Origin: Atherix ibis | Lineage: Eukaryota; Arthropoda; Insecta; Diptera; Athericidae | Assembly (NCBI GenBank): GCA_958298945.1 | Contig: OY282606.1 | Span: 53,519,920-53,583,919 of the forward strand | Reading direction: 5' to 3' | Length of the DNA: 64,000 nt | Shown: positions 9,892 to 20,800 of the stretch, in pieces | Layout: every line of letters begins with the position of its first letter | Position numbering within the stretch: position 1 is the first letter of the stretch | Made by a program: the position numbers and the translations under genes | Notes under the pieces: model-generated | What the model saw: only the letters and a program-made list of their open reading frames with translations | What the model was told of the DNA's origin: nothing | Databases searched by the model: none

Positions 9892-10537
9892 ATATAATTT
9901 TCTCAGTAAGCATAGATATATCTGAGATGATATGTGTATAAAGTTTATGTGATATTTTGTAAAAAAAAATTTAAAGTGTTATTGTCACATTTTTTGAACA
10001 TATATAAATATTTCGTGGGTGTAGAACTGAGATAAGAGAGGTCTTAAATCTGGTATTAAATGAAAGGAATCTTTATGAGAAGTACGGCCAGTTATAACCT
10101 TACTTTTTCGTGGTATGCTGTAGCCTGATTTTGCGGAGATTGTGGGGTAAACAATTATGCCGAATACATAAGGGAAAAATGGTGTTAAATTCTCCATTTG
10201 ATGAGAAAGAGATAGAGAGAGAGAAAAATATAAGAAAAGTAATATCAACAAAAATAACAAATTAAAAATTTGAAACTCGCTGGAAAAGAAACTGGAAATG
10301 TGGGAAGGTATAAAAATTGGGTACGGTAAAACTTGAATTTGAAGGGATTGAGCTCACCGACTATTGAAGTGGGAGAGAACTAGTTATTAATCTCTACTTG
10401 GGCATGCCCTAAACCACTCATCGGAAGTTCATAGTCAAATTGATTGGAGTGCTTCTATTAACGGTGCTGACGATCTTTCGTCACTGCATCTTTCAATTCA
10501 AACAAAAATGTTCGATTTTGAAGTTTATTTAACCTCA
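9892..10537. other. Spacer, nothing recognised
   Basis: Contains a short GA-rich run (about 10205-10230) and no supported frame. Confidence 0.5.
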
Positions 10538-10539
10538 TA

Positions 10540-11640
10540 CGAGCTCTTTTCAAAAAGTGTCACGAATTTTTTTCAAAAATTATTTATTCATGAATATGTA
10601 TTTTGTCCCCTTCAAAGTAATCCCCACCAGATATTATAAACTTATGCCAACGTTTTTCCCAATCCTCGAAGTACTTCAAAAAATTTTTTTTTAAATTTTG
10701 TTCAGCTCCTCCTTCGATGCCGTCTTTATGTCCTCAATCGTTGCGTAGCGTTGTCCTTTCATGGGGCTCTTCAGTTTCGGGAAGAAGAAAAAGTTACACG
10801 GGGCCAGATTTCTCATGGTGCAAAAACCAATTTTTATTCTTCCACAAATCCAAGCGTTTCTGGCGGATTGCTTCTCGCAACTTGCGCATAACTTGCACGT
10901 AATATTCCTTATTGACCGTTCTACCCTGTGGCAAGAACTCATGATAAACCACGCTCCTGCAATCGAAGAAAAAGTCGACCGAACTTGGCGCGTTTTTTTC
11001 GGTCTTGGCTCGTGCGGTTGCTTCCATTGGAATGATTGAGCTTTGGTTTCCACGTCATAACCAGAAATCCGTGATTCGTCACCAGTTATGACCCTCTGGA
11101 GCAGATTTGGGCTGTCACGGATAGAGTTCAACGGCTCCCTAGCAATGTTAATGCGATGGTGTTTTTGGTCAAAATTGAGCAATTTTGGTACGAATTATCG
11201 ATATGTTTAAGTCCTCAGCAATTTCTCTTATGGTGATTCGACGATTGGCCAATACCATTTTCTTCACTTCATCAATATTTTCGTTTGTTGTTACGTGCAC
11301 GGGCGTCCAGCACGCTTTCCGTCGTTCACATCTTCTCGGCGGTCTGAGAACATTTGGTACCACCGATAAACGTTGCTTCGGTCCAAGGTAGCTTCACCAT
11401 ATGCCAAAGTCAACATTTGAAAAGCGTCCGCGCAATTAATTTTGTTTTTCATAAATATTTGATACAGATTCTTTGACCCATTTTTGGGAATGGGCAAAAA
11501 TCGAAGACGAGCCAAAACACGTGCAAGCAAAGTAGCTGTTAAAAATTAACTGAACATTCAAAGTGGCCGACGGAAGTAAGAGACATGAGTATCAACATAA
11601 CGCCATAAAAAATCGAAAATCGAATGTACGTAACCCGCGG
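10540..11640 (-). mobile_element. Family 3 mariner, copy 3A, right end lost
   Basis: The left end CGAGCTCTTTTCAAAAAGTG follows TA at 10538-10539 and corresponds to the transposase 3' side. The other side runs to CGTAACCCGCGGA at about 11640 and then stops 35-40 bases short of the expected end (compare CAGACCTCG at 25521-25526). What follows is the local duplication at 11631-11753. Confidence 0.88.
10584..11530 (-). pseudogene. Family 3 mariner transposase, copy 3A, second catalytic Asp deleted
   Basis: The N-terminal part reads INCADAFQMLTLAYGEA and NVYRWYQMFSDRRED, a helix-turn-helix domain, followed by ENIDEVKKMVLANRRITIRE, the second such domain. The first catalytic Asp is in VITGDES. Frames then shift around the VVYHEFLPQGRTVNKEYYV block. 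A deletion of roughly 100 bp joins LHH to LAPCNFFFFPKLK, removing the HDNAPAH Asp and changing the third Asp to Asn. The end DYFEGDKIHIHE and its stop at 10584-10586 are intact. The real start is uncertain: an ATG at 11450-11452 lies inside the first domain and no better one is visible. Confidence 0.85.
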
Positions 11641-11753
11641 AACTGCTGTCACAACAAGAATGATAAAATTATAAATTTTTTGCCTCACAACAAGAATGAT
11701 AAAATAACCCGCGGAATGATGCTGCCACAACAAGAATGATAAAATTATAAATA
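11631..11753. repeat. Imperfect tandem duplication at the broken end of copy 3A
   Basis: Two units of about 50 bp, 11629-11676 and 11704-11753, share TAACCCGCGGAA, CACAACAAGAATGATAAAAT and TATAAAT, with a part-unit (CACAACAAGAATGATAAAAT) between them. The first 12 bases belong to the mariner end, so the duplication took in the transposon edge. Confidence 0.75.
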
Positions 11754-12495
11754 AGGCCTAATTCGATAATCGTTAGGCGTTGTCGTCCGTCGTCGAAATT
11801 TTGGGCACTTCCAAAAGATTGTGAAGGTTTTAATAATTTTGACACCGATAACTACATGGCGTTTATCGTTTTCGTTAGAATTGTGTTCCATTCTTAAAGA
11901 GCATTTTCTACGAAGATTGTAAAAAATTTCAGCAAAACTGTACCAATGATGTGGCTCTGGGCAAATGGGAAGAGAAGCTGCTAAAGAAACCGAGCTTGAA
12001 AAACAGATTCAAGATTTCTTCATAATCAAGATCGTAACACAGATCGGAATATACAGGAGCTACAACCAATGCTAGATCTGTGCTAAGGAAATGTTCAAGT
12101 AAATTTAGTGATTAGTATAAATTAAATTTATAATGTTAACGCTACACTAATGGATGCATAACCCATTCAGTATATCTAGTCATTATTAAAAATATTTAAA
12201 CTGCATAAAAAAATCTCTGAATAACTTATAGAAGAATAATATAATACAATATTATAATATATTAAATTGATTTATTTTGTGCTATTTGGGTTGATATTTG
12301 TAAGACTTTGGTAGAAATTGAAAATGTATTTCATAAGCGAGTATAATTTTTTGTCTGATCTAAAAACTGAAGTTGTTACTGGAGTCTTTAATTACCTGCA
12401 TCTACTTAACAATAGATTTGAACTTTATTTACCAATAAGGTGTCAAATTTTTGCTGCTGATCCACAAGACAATGTAGAAAAATCACATACTAATA
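11754..12495. other. Spacer, nothing recognised
   Basis: No supported frame or repeat; moderately AT-rich. Confidence 0.5.
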
Positions 12496-12688
12496 GAATA
12501 AAAAGACCTACGTTCCCGATTCATAAATCTATTTTCTAAGAATTTTAAACACTCCGAAATTAAAACGTTCACCCTTCAACCTAATAGCAAAATAATCACA
12601 ACCTATTCTCTTATTCTGAATATTTATAAATATTGAACGGATTCTTTAACCAAATAATTCAGTGAATTCACCCTGAATTATAGTCCTG
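12496..12688. repeat. Dispersed repeat, copy 2
   Basis: Matches 4931-5162 in the same orientation with a roughly 25-bp deletion in the middle (lacking the AAATAAAAAAACAT part of copy 1). Confidence 0.75.
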
Positions 12689-12849
12689 AATTATAAACTA
12701 ATTATTTCTGATCACTAATTGACTGCTGATTTAAAATATTCCACAATTCAATATTGTCATTTTGTTGCTGATTACATTCCATCCTTTCTTCAGAGTAAAT
12801 ATTGTAGTATTCTTCGATATGTCCCATATTTTTGAATATATGTGGTATT

Positions 12850-13120
12850 TGGGGCTTCCCTGAAAACTCAAGAGTTTATTTCCCAATGTCTTTTCCACCT
12901 GGCATAACATATTTCAGCTGAAGTCCTATCAGGCAGTACATATAGTTACATTTTATATAATATTTATACCGATGACATCCCATCAGATTCGAAGAATATC
13001 GTTGCCATTTCTGCAGATGGTACGGACAATATTACTACCCACACAAATTCTGAAATAGCTTCTTATAATTTATAAGTCCATATCCATAAAAACTTATATT
13101 ATAAGTCCATATCCAGGTTT
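12850..13120 (+). mobile_element. Jockey-like reverse transcriptase scrap with degraded YADD
   Basis: The plus strand reads LYNIYTDDIPSD and, a little on, ISADGTDNITTHTNSEIAS. The copy on the minus strand at 51648-51923 has ILYNIYDIPSDPNTIIASYADETAI, so this is the polymerase core of the same family, with the catalytic YADD changed to SADG. Frames are broken on both sides. A short direct repeat (TTATAAGTCCATATCCA twice, and GAGACAGAAAGTCT twice) follows it at 13070-13160. Confidence 0.6.
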
Positions 13121-13244
13121 ATGAGACAGAAAGTCTAGTAAAAGAGACAGAAAGTCTTATAGATGCTACTCAGCAACGTAACACTTATGTAATTGATACA
13201 CACTGCGTTGTCAGTCATCGGACATTAATTTATTGTCCTATACT

Positions 13245-13500
13245 TGGATCATTAATTTGCTGAACCATTTGATACAGTGTGTCGTCTTCGTACTGAGCCA
13301 ACTCATTGGTGATCCCGTTGACATCAGTCGACTTCCAGTTCTTCAGTCAATAAATCGCTTTTATCGTTTCCTCGATGTTTGGTGGGGGCGGCATATATAA
13401 TTTAGCTGAAGGGTCTACTAACTTATGTTCTGGCTGGTTCATGTTTAGCAGTTCGTCAAACTGTTCTACCCCTTACCTTAACAGATCCAATTGGTCTCTG
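13245..13500 (-). mobile_element. RTE-like non-LTR relic: start of reverse transcriptase domain
   Basis: The minus strand reads EQFDELLNMNQPEHK, then LYMPPPPNIEETIKAI, a stop, and LKNWKSTDVNGITNEL. This fits the RTE-type run YFEELLN followed by P-EEV-KAIKKLKNGKAPG-DGIPAEL at the start of the polymerase domain. Nothing else of the element is contiguous on either side. Confidence 0.55.
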
Positions 13501-13639
13501 CTGCGAAATGATGAGCACCTGTTCTTCTTCGCGCCTATTGCGGTTAGCCCCCATCATTTTTGGATTTTCCATTATCATCTCCCCCACTTTAAAATAGAAT
13601 TTATCATCGCTATCCTTATTTATATCCCACCTTGACAGC

Positions 13640-14750
13640 AATTCACCCATCCTCCCTCTCGTTTTCCAAACTTCCCTTCCACAAGTTGAAAGTGTCTGCT
13701 ACTCTTGACAGGTTTAAGAAGGCTAGTACTGATCCGTTCATACATAGGAAACTTTTCCTTGAACAGTTGGACGGATTAAAAGATCATCGACTATTTTTCA
13801 CGGATGCCGCCACTGATACCAATACTACATCTTTTTCGGTCGTCAAAAACTCGCGCGCTATGTTTTGGCATCTTCTCTTATAGGGCAGCTCCATATTTCG
13901 GGGAGCTGGGGGGCCATCAAAATGGCAATTGAAATTGTGACCAATATTCCCAGCCACCAAAGCGTTATTATTTTTAACGACAGCCTTCCCGCCCTTAAAG
14001 CCATTTGTGGCCCATCGAGTGACCCAGTACTTAGCACAATTCGTCACAGTCTATTTAGCAATAGGAGTGTCGAGTTGCAATGGGCGGCGGGGGTATGTAG
14101 AAATTGTGGGTAATGAAAGTGCTGACAAATTGGCTGGAGAAAAACTCCGTCGATCAATGATCACAGTCATTTCCAATCTGCCTCGCCTACTAAGATAATG
14201 CCAACTAACACCATTAGCCATCCGCAGACACGATGACTGGACCAAAAGCGACACTATTTTGTCGACTCATTGGACATCCACTAATAAACCAGTCTATTCA
14301 ACATCCATACCGAAATTCTGGGCGCGTAAACCATTTCACTATCATCCATATGCTACAGGAATGCCATATAACCAAGAATTACTTCATAAGCAGGATTCTT
14401 CCCATTATTGAGCTCCTTGACCTAACAACTCCATTCCCAAGTTTCCTATTTAAACTTCTACAACATACTAATCTGCTCCACAAAATATAACAAAATTTTC
14501 AATATTCTATGCTACTACCCACAGACCAGTCTCTCTCTGATAATTTCCCACACGTACTACGAAGTCTCCAAATGGCCTCACGGTCGTGGCGCTATGAAGT
14601 GACCCCTGGCACTTGTCTAAGGGACCTTACAAACAAAAATAACAATATATTTGAATTTCACAGACCTTTTCATTATTCCAGACTCGTTTTTTTGTCTGTG
14701 AATCCTCTTCGCTGCTCAATATAATTCTTATTGCCCTTCGCAATTCATGC
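13640..14750 (+). mobile_element. Non-LTR relic with RNase H domain and 3' end (I/R1/Loa-type)
   Basis: Frames on the plus strand read LKVSATLDRFKKAS, then DHRLFFTDAATDTN (first RNase H Asp), AIKMAIEIV and IIFNDSLPALKAI (third acidic block), and GNESADKLAGEKL (last block, with the final Asp). A tail with PKFWARKPFHYHP and the 3' region follow to about 14740. The frame changes at least four times. Jockey elements lack RNase H, so this belongs to another non-LTR clade. Parts of the same family recur at 39400-39760, 40040-40300 and 59390-59850. RNase H would remove RNA from the RNA-DNA hybrid during target-primed reverse transcription. Confidence 0.65.
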
Positions 14751-15535
14751 TAGAGTGTATAAGCGCTCGTAAACCAGATAATAACAGTCTTAATTTTGTA
14801 GCTGGCTAAAAAGCCTGTTCCGAACTCGTGATATTCGGAATAGCAACTCTAATATATATTACCGTTACTCTTTTTCAAAATACTAGTCCCTGTTTATGAT
14901 ATTTCTTGTAATACTGATATATCAGCTTAGTATTTTGACCGTGTGTTCGAGGATTGTTGAGCAACTCCGCATCTATATAGGAAGCGTATATTACATGAAA
15001 TATGCGCAATTTTTTTTGCTGCGTCAATTGCTGTTGTTTTTGTCTGTTATTTTCCTTGTCATGCTTTTTAATTATCATTTATTTAATAGAATGGAAGAAT
15101 CAATCTGTTTATAATAAGCAAAATTTCAACTGGTGGAGAGCTTTCGGAAACACTTCAGGTACAATTATAATTGCAACGATAATAGCAAAAGGATCAGTGA
15201 CTACCCTATTGAAGCCATCAATTCATCATCCTTCTACAGCCGAGATAAGGATCGTCCTAGGCCGAATTGGTAAGATTATTTTTTATATTACTCCCGTTTG
15301 CAACAATTTCATTCCCATTTGTCCTATCTTTTAATTTACTCATAAGAGAACTCTCCCAAAAATACTCATCAGAGGCTAAACATATAGTGGCCACGAGATT
15401 TAGATGTTGCTATATGGGGAATCACCCATGGATGTTTACTCTCCCCTTATTGCTTCACATGATTCTAAAATAATTTGTGCTGTAAATCTGCTTATTACAA
15501 TATATTTGTATTTGTAAATATAGAATTAATTTTTT
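14751..15535. other. Spacer, nothing recognised
   Basis: Several overlapping short frames on both strands but no family resemblance. Confidence 0.5.
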
Positions 15536-16955
15536 ATTTTTTTTAAATTTTTTTATCTACGGCCACAATTGTATTATAAGACGCAGATTTACATAACATT
15601 TTAATTTACAATCTTGTGCATCATGAAGTGGGAGTAAACAAGCATCGGGGTTTCTCCAACTAATGGAAGTTAGATTCCTCTCTAAAATGTCTAGTATATT
15701 GCCTTTTAAATCTCCGATGAGGGATTTCGGGGAAGGCAGTACAGGACAATTCTCTCATAAGGAAATTATTATAATAGGATAAACGGGAGTGCAATTTTTG
15801 ATAGCGAACATAGAAGGCGGCATCCGCAATTTTACTGAGGATCTTGGATTGTAAGGCCTGGACGCGATAGGAATAAGAATGTTTCGTTAACCCCCAAAGT
15901 TCAATTTCATATGTCTAAATAGGTTTTATAATTGTATTGTAGATTAGAAGCTTACATTTGATTGTTAGTTTCGATCGTTTGTCAAGTAGTCTAAGAAGTT
16001 GTGAGTAACGTCTGTTAGCTTCAACTCTTTTTAGTCTAGTATGTGGGCAAAGTACCAAATAACGTACTTTATCATATGGAATTGTTAATTATTGGAAGCT
16101 ATGTCATGATTTGTATGGGTAGCAAGTATGGCCATATCGTCTGCATAAGTAGCAATGATAGTATTAGGATCAGATGGGATGTCATGGGTATAAATACAAT
16201 ATTATATAAAATGGGACCAAGGATACTGCCTTGTGGGATTCCGGCTACAATAGAATATATTTTCGAGGATTCTGAGTTAATTGCAACTTGGAAATATCGT
16301 TGGGAGAGATATGATCACAAGCTTGAGAGATATCTAAAAATAATCCTGGACATTACTTTTAGATATCTGCCAAGCTTGTGATCCACTTAAGATCACAAGC
16401 TTGAGAGATATCTAAAAATACCCCTCGACATTACTCTTTCCTCTCAAGAAAGGATGTAATATGATCAACAACGCGATGACATTGCTGGATAGTATAGTGT
16501 TCAGATCGGAAGCCAAATTGGTGATCAGGAAATTTTTTTTCATTAACTATGATTAGGTAGAGTTGTTTAGTAGGAGTTTTTCAAAAATCTTACCAAGAAT
16601 TGGTGAAAGGCTGATAGGTCTATAGGAGGAAGGAGAATTAATAGATTTATTTGGTTTACAAATTATTTTAATAACAGTAAATTTCCAGAGTAAAAGAAAA
16701 CGGCTTATGCGCAAGATACTATTAAAAATGTATGTAATTAAAACTAAAGCTTTTCGGGAAATTTTTTTCAAAAAGAGTAGCTGTTATTAGTTCATAACTA
16801 TGAGCTTTTTTATTGGGAAGGCACATTATTGTTTATTTAATTTCCGAGGGCTTAAAATTTTTGGGGAGGAAGACTAATAGAGACTGGAAACATTAGTTCT
16901 TCGATGATTTTGTTAGTATGTGAATTGTCTTCTATATCATCATGTGGAAAAATAT
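15536..16955 (-). mobile_element. Jockey-clade element, 5'-truncated copy
   Basis: The T-rich run near 15535-15555 is the minus-strand 3' tail. Going up in coordinates the copy matches, block by block, the 3' half of the full Jockey at 33317-37630: the C-terminal region around 15800-16050, the post-polymerase block near 16070-16250, and the SYRPISLSPILGKIFEKLLL block at 16553-16660. Similarity ends near CATCATGTGGA at about 16953. It shares more with the copy at 51264-52390 than with the full one, so two Jockey families or subfamilies are present. Frames are broken throughout. Confidence 0.75.
16313..16435. repeat. Direct-inverted-direct triplication inside the Jockey copy
   Basis: A 45-bp segment at 16313-16357 (GATCACAAGCTTGAGAGATA onward) is followed by an inverted copy of its first 26 or so bases at 16358-16383, then 7 unrelated bases, then a second direct copy from 16391. 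The other two Jockey copies have this segment once, so the extra inverted and direct units are private to this copy. Confidence 0.85.
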
Positions 16956-18880
16956 AGAATTTAATGAAAAACTTTCTAATAGTAATTGGAATGATAAAAA
17001 CAATAACAAATTTGTAGAAAAATCTTCATTATTTACTTTAGCAACCAACAATAATTTTATCTCCGAAACTGGGTATCTCAACATAATAGAGCACTGTACT
17101 TTTCCTTAAGGATTGCCAAAGTGAATGTTCGTATTTTCTTATGAGGATTTTAATATTTAATTCTACGCTAGATTGTTAATTTTCTTCGATCATCCCAATT
17201 TAATATTTGCTAAGTAATAAATTTTATGTAATTTATAATACCATTCCAAATCGAAAGTGTAACATTTGATACATACACATACTTTGTTGCAAAATAACAC
17301 GATGAATAGTAACGAATTCCTAGAAATAAAAGGAAAATCCTAAAAAAGCACTCGAATATGAATAATAATCGATAAGAATTATAATAAAAGTTAATTTTAA
17401 ATATCCTTTTTTTCAAGTAATAAGAAAATAGCATTTTCAATGGTCATACTAAACAAAAACCTTTTTTATTGTTGCCGTATTCGCCGCAAATGGTTATAGT
17501 TCTTAAGGCACGGCAAATTTCAATGGACCACAAACACGTAACGAGGTAACCAAATAGCTGATAGTCTTCTTAATGCACAATATTTGCTCGAAACAATTCC
17601 AAAGCTTAATCCCATTCAGAATACCAAACGTATACTCGAACCAACTTACTTCTATTTAGGTGTATTGGAGTACATGAGAATGGGTTATTTTTGGCCAACT
17701 CTTGACAATAACTTGAAGCTTTCAGAATCCTTCAAAGCCATCCAAGTTCTTAATTTTATGTATGAATGTACTTAATCCTCTCACTAGTTATTTTCAAAGG
17801 CTGCTTCGTAATTACAAAAGCCATAAAATAACATTTTGTGAGTCCATTAAAACTGTTATCGAAGCTTAGCTTTATGACTCTCTATATACGATTCAGTCGG
17901 TAATATAACTGCCAAAAGTTTGATATCCTTGACATAAGAATACCAACTTTAAATGTGTTCATTTTCTGTTTTTGTTTTATATTTAAGTTCTCCATTATGG
18001 ATGCGGATATGCCTTCTCCAATATTGCTACAATGTTCAATTTATATGAAAATTATTATGCTGAGCCTTAATGGAGAAGGGAATCTTATACGAATATTGGG
18101 CTTACAAAGAAAAATATTGAAGAATAGATTGTGGCACATTCTTCTTTTCTATTATACGATAAATCAAGAGAAAAAAGTAAATCTCATCTTGTATACATAT
18201 TATTTATGAAGTACTGTAATGAAATGTTCATACTCTCGTTTATTATTGTCGATTGCATAATATAATTTATTTTATTTTAATATACGTACGTATCTGTACT
18301 GGTATATATATATCTGAAGATTCTATTGAAAAAATAATCAAGTAAACAGAATCAAATTTATGAGAAAACAGAATACGGAAGTCATTATAATGAATTGGTT
18401 TTGAGGTCATCCTTTTAATGGAAAATCAAACTATTTGTGGAGACAGAATTAGAATTTTTCATTTTTTTTTTACAATTATATTCCGAAAGTTTTTAAATGA
18501 ATTATTCAAAGTTTCCGTTGAAAGGATCTATGTTATTGGTTTATGATAATTCGACGGAAAAATAAATTCATTTTATGATGTTTTAGTGGCAGATATGATA
18601 AAGGATAGACAAGTTTGTCTTTCAATGCCACTTTGGTTTAAATTTATATTCTGCTAGTGAGAAATATTGTATTATAATTAAATATTTTGATAACCAAATA
18701 AACGGGTACCATAAGTCATCGTAATGGAAAAACTAGGACTATATTCATTAAATCCTAAGCCATAGGTAAATATTTTCATTTCTACTGTTTTTATTTAGGA
18801 ATAAATTTATGTGGTTTGATATCAAATTTTTATATTGTCGTTACTATTTCGAAAGCAGTTATTTTTAAAGAGAATTTTTA
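16956..18880. other. AT-rich spacer, nothing recognised
   Basis: Several 60-80-codon frames, none with recognisable domains. Confidence 0.5.
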
Positions 18881-18882
18881 TA

Positions 18883-20114
18883 CCAGGTGTATAAGCTTAA
18901 ATCCGTTGTTTGTCATAGATGGCGTGAATGAGCGTATTAAGATACCATTGGCACGCCATACTTTTTTTATGAGTTTGACATCTGTCAACATTAATCAGTG
19001 CATATTGTAAGCAATTTCGTACAACAACATACATTTTTCCTTTGGTAATCATGTCTAGTTTTGTGTCAGAAAAAGACCATATGCGGGAAGCTCTGCTTTT
19101 CTGCTTCAATTTGAAGAAATCGGTTGCCGAATCGAATCGAATGCTTATGGAGGTCTATGGTGATAGTGCGAGATTAGTTTGTCGGTTAAAAGACGGCAAT
19201 TTTGACTTGTGGTACAAGAAGCGTGAAAATCGGCCTAGGAAGGTTGAGAACCATCCATTGCAGGCTCTTTTGGACGAAGACGATACCCAATCGTAAAAAA
19301 TGATCGCGGAGCAATTGGGTGTTACGCAACCCGCCATTTTCATACGTCTGTGTGACTATTGGGAATATTGAAAAGATCGGAAAATGGGTGCCGCATGAAT
19401 TGAACGATAGGCAGATTGAGCGACGCCAAAACACATGCAAAATATTGCTCGCCAGACAAAAAAGAAAAACGTTCCTGAATCGGACTAAGACAGGCGATGA
19501 AAAGTGGATATATTTCGAGAATCGTAAACGCAAGATATCGTGGGTTGATCCCAGCCAACCATCAACATCTTCCCCAAGACCAAATCGCTTCGGACAGAAG
19601 ACGATGCTGTGCGTTTGGTGGGATCAGCAGGGTATCGTCTACTATGAGATGTTGAAACCTGGTGACACAGCCAATGCCCACCGCTATCACCAACAACTGA
19701 TCAAATTGCACCGTGCTCTGCGTGAAAAAAGGAAGGATTATCAACAAAGACATGACAAGCTGATTTTCCTCCACGACAACGCACCATCGCACACGTCAAA
19801 AACGGTCCAAAACTACTTGGGGTCACGAAACTACCCCACCCCGCTTTTTCACCAGACTTGGCCCCTTCGTCGAAGGACAACGCGCTCGCTGAGCAGAACT
19901 TCGATTCTTACGAAGACGTCCGAAAATGGCTTGATGAGTGGTTTGCCTCGAAAGAAAATGAATTTTTTTGGCATGGTATCCACAAATTGCCCGAGAGATG
20001 GAAAAAATATGTAGCTAGCGAGAGCAAGTACTTTGAATAAATTTGTTTTTGCTTTCTATGAAAAAAAAGTGTTTTTTTGACTAAAAAACAGCGGATTTAA
20101 GCTTATACACCAGG
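18883..20114 (+). mobile_element. Mos1-like mariner, copy 1B, full length
   Basis: Left end CCAGGTGTATAAGCTTAAAT at 18883 after TA at 18881-18882; right end complementary except one base (CACCAGG for CACCTGG), then TA at 20115-20116. Length 1232 bp. Confidence 0.93.
19051..20040 (+). pseudogene. Mos1-like transposase, copy 1B, third catalytic Asp deleted
   Basis: ATG at 19051 (MSSFVSEKDHMREALLF). A roughly 21-bp deletion lies within the first DNA-binding domain (YGDSARLVCRLKDG), and a TAA at 19294-19296 ends the first frame. The next frame (to 20014) carries GKWVPHELNDRQIERRQNTC, first Asp in KTGDEKWIYFEN, and second Asp in FLHDNAPSHTSKTV, then shifts. In the last frame SPDLAPSSKDNALAEQ shows an 18-bp deletion against copies 1A and 1C that removes exactly the DYHLFS codons, including the third catalytic Asp. 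The C terminus VASESKYFE and TAA are intact. Catalysis is impossible. Confidence 0.92.
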
Positions 20115-20116
20115 TA

Positions 20117-20480
20117 TATAAAACAACAAATAGTCAAACACAAGCATTGGATAACAATATTTATTAAGGTTATTAAAATAACTTTCCTCATTTTTATGTA
20201 AGAAATAAAATTAAACAATACTCAATTTTCATCATATTTTTAGCTGATGACCTTTAATGGCGAAGTAGGAGCGGGATTTAATCTGATACGTTATCTTTAT
20301 AACCTAAAAATAAAAATAATTTAATCAAATATGAAATCTCAAGCTCAGCCGAGGATGATCTAAAGCCTAGCTGTTACAAAGGTGGTCGGAAACTGTATGG
20401 AAGAGTATCTTTCATATAATAGCGCTGACTGTTTTGCTGTTAAGTCTGTTTTATGGCCTGAAGACTAGCATTCCATATAT
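20117..20480. other. Spacer, nothing recognised
   Basis: AT-rich, no supported frame. Confidence 0.5.
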
Positions 20481-20484
20481 AATT

Positions 20485-20800
20485 ATTTATTAGCTATTCT
20501 CAAAAGCACAGAGAAAATTAAAAAAGGAATTCCACAACTAAAGTACCACAAGTCATCCCGTATAGACGATATCGACAGCGTACTGATTAAGTACAGAGAC
20601 GACACGCTGCATTGAACGATTCATCAATTAATGTTCTAAATATGGGACAGCGTATCAATGCCCAATAACTTGCACGTTGGTATTATCTGTGCCATACTCA
20701 AAAAAAGATATATCGCAGAGTGTAGTTATTATGAAAATATTACATTGCTGAGTATCATCTATAAGATATGCTCACTATCTTACTAGGTAGCATAGCCCTA
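20485..20800 (+). mobile_element. RTE-like non-LTR relic: start of reverse transcriptase
   Basis: The plus strand reads PQLKYHKSSRIDDIDSVLIK followed by YRDDTLH and, after a frame change, AECSYYENITLLSIIYKICS. These fit the RTE pattern LKN-KSPG-D-IP-ELIK and ECSNYRGITLLS--YKI-S. Same region of the element as 13245-13500, opposite strand. Confidence 0.5.

Noticed and set aside
17584..18209. Frames of 63 and 84 codons on the plus strand as host exons
   Set aside because: No conserved motif, no consistent splice sites, and lengths within chance for this composition.
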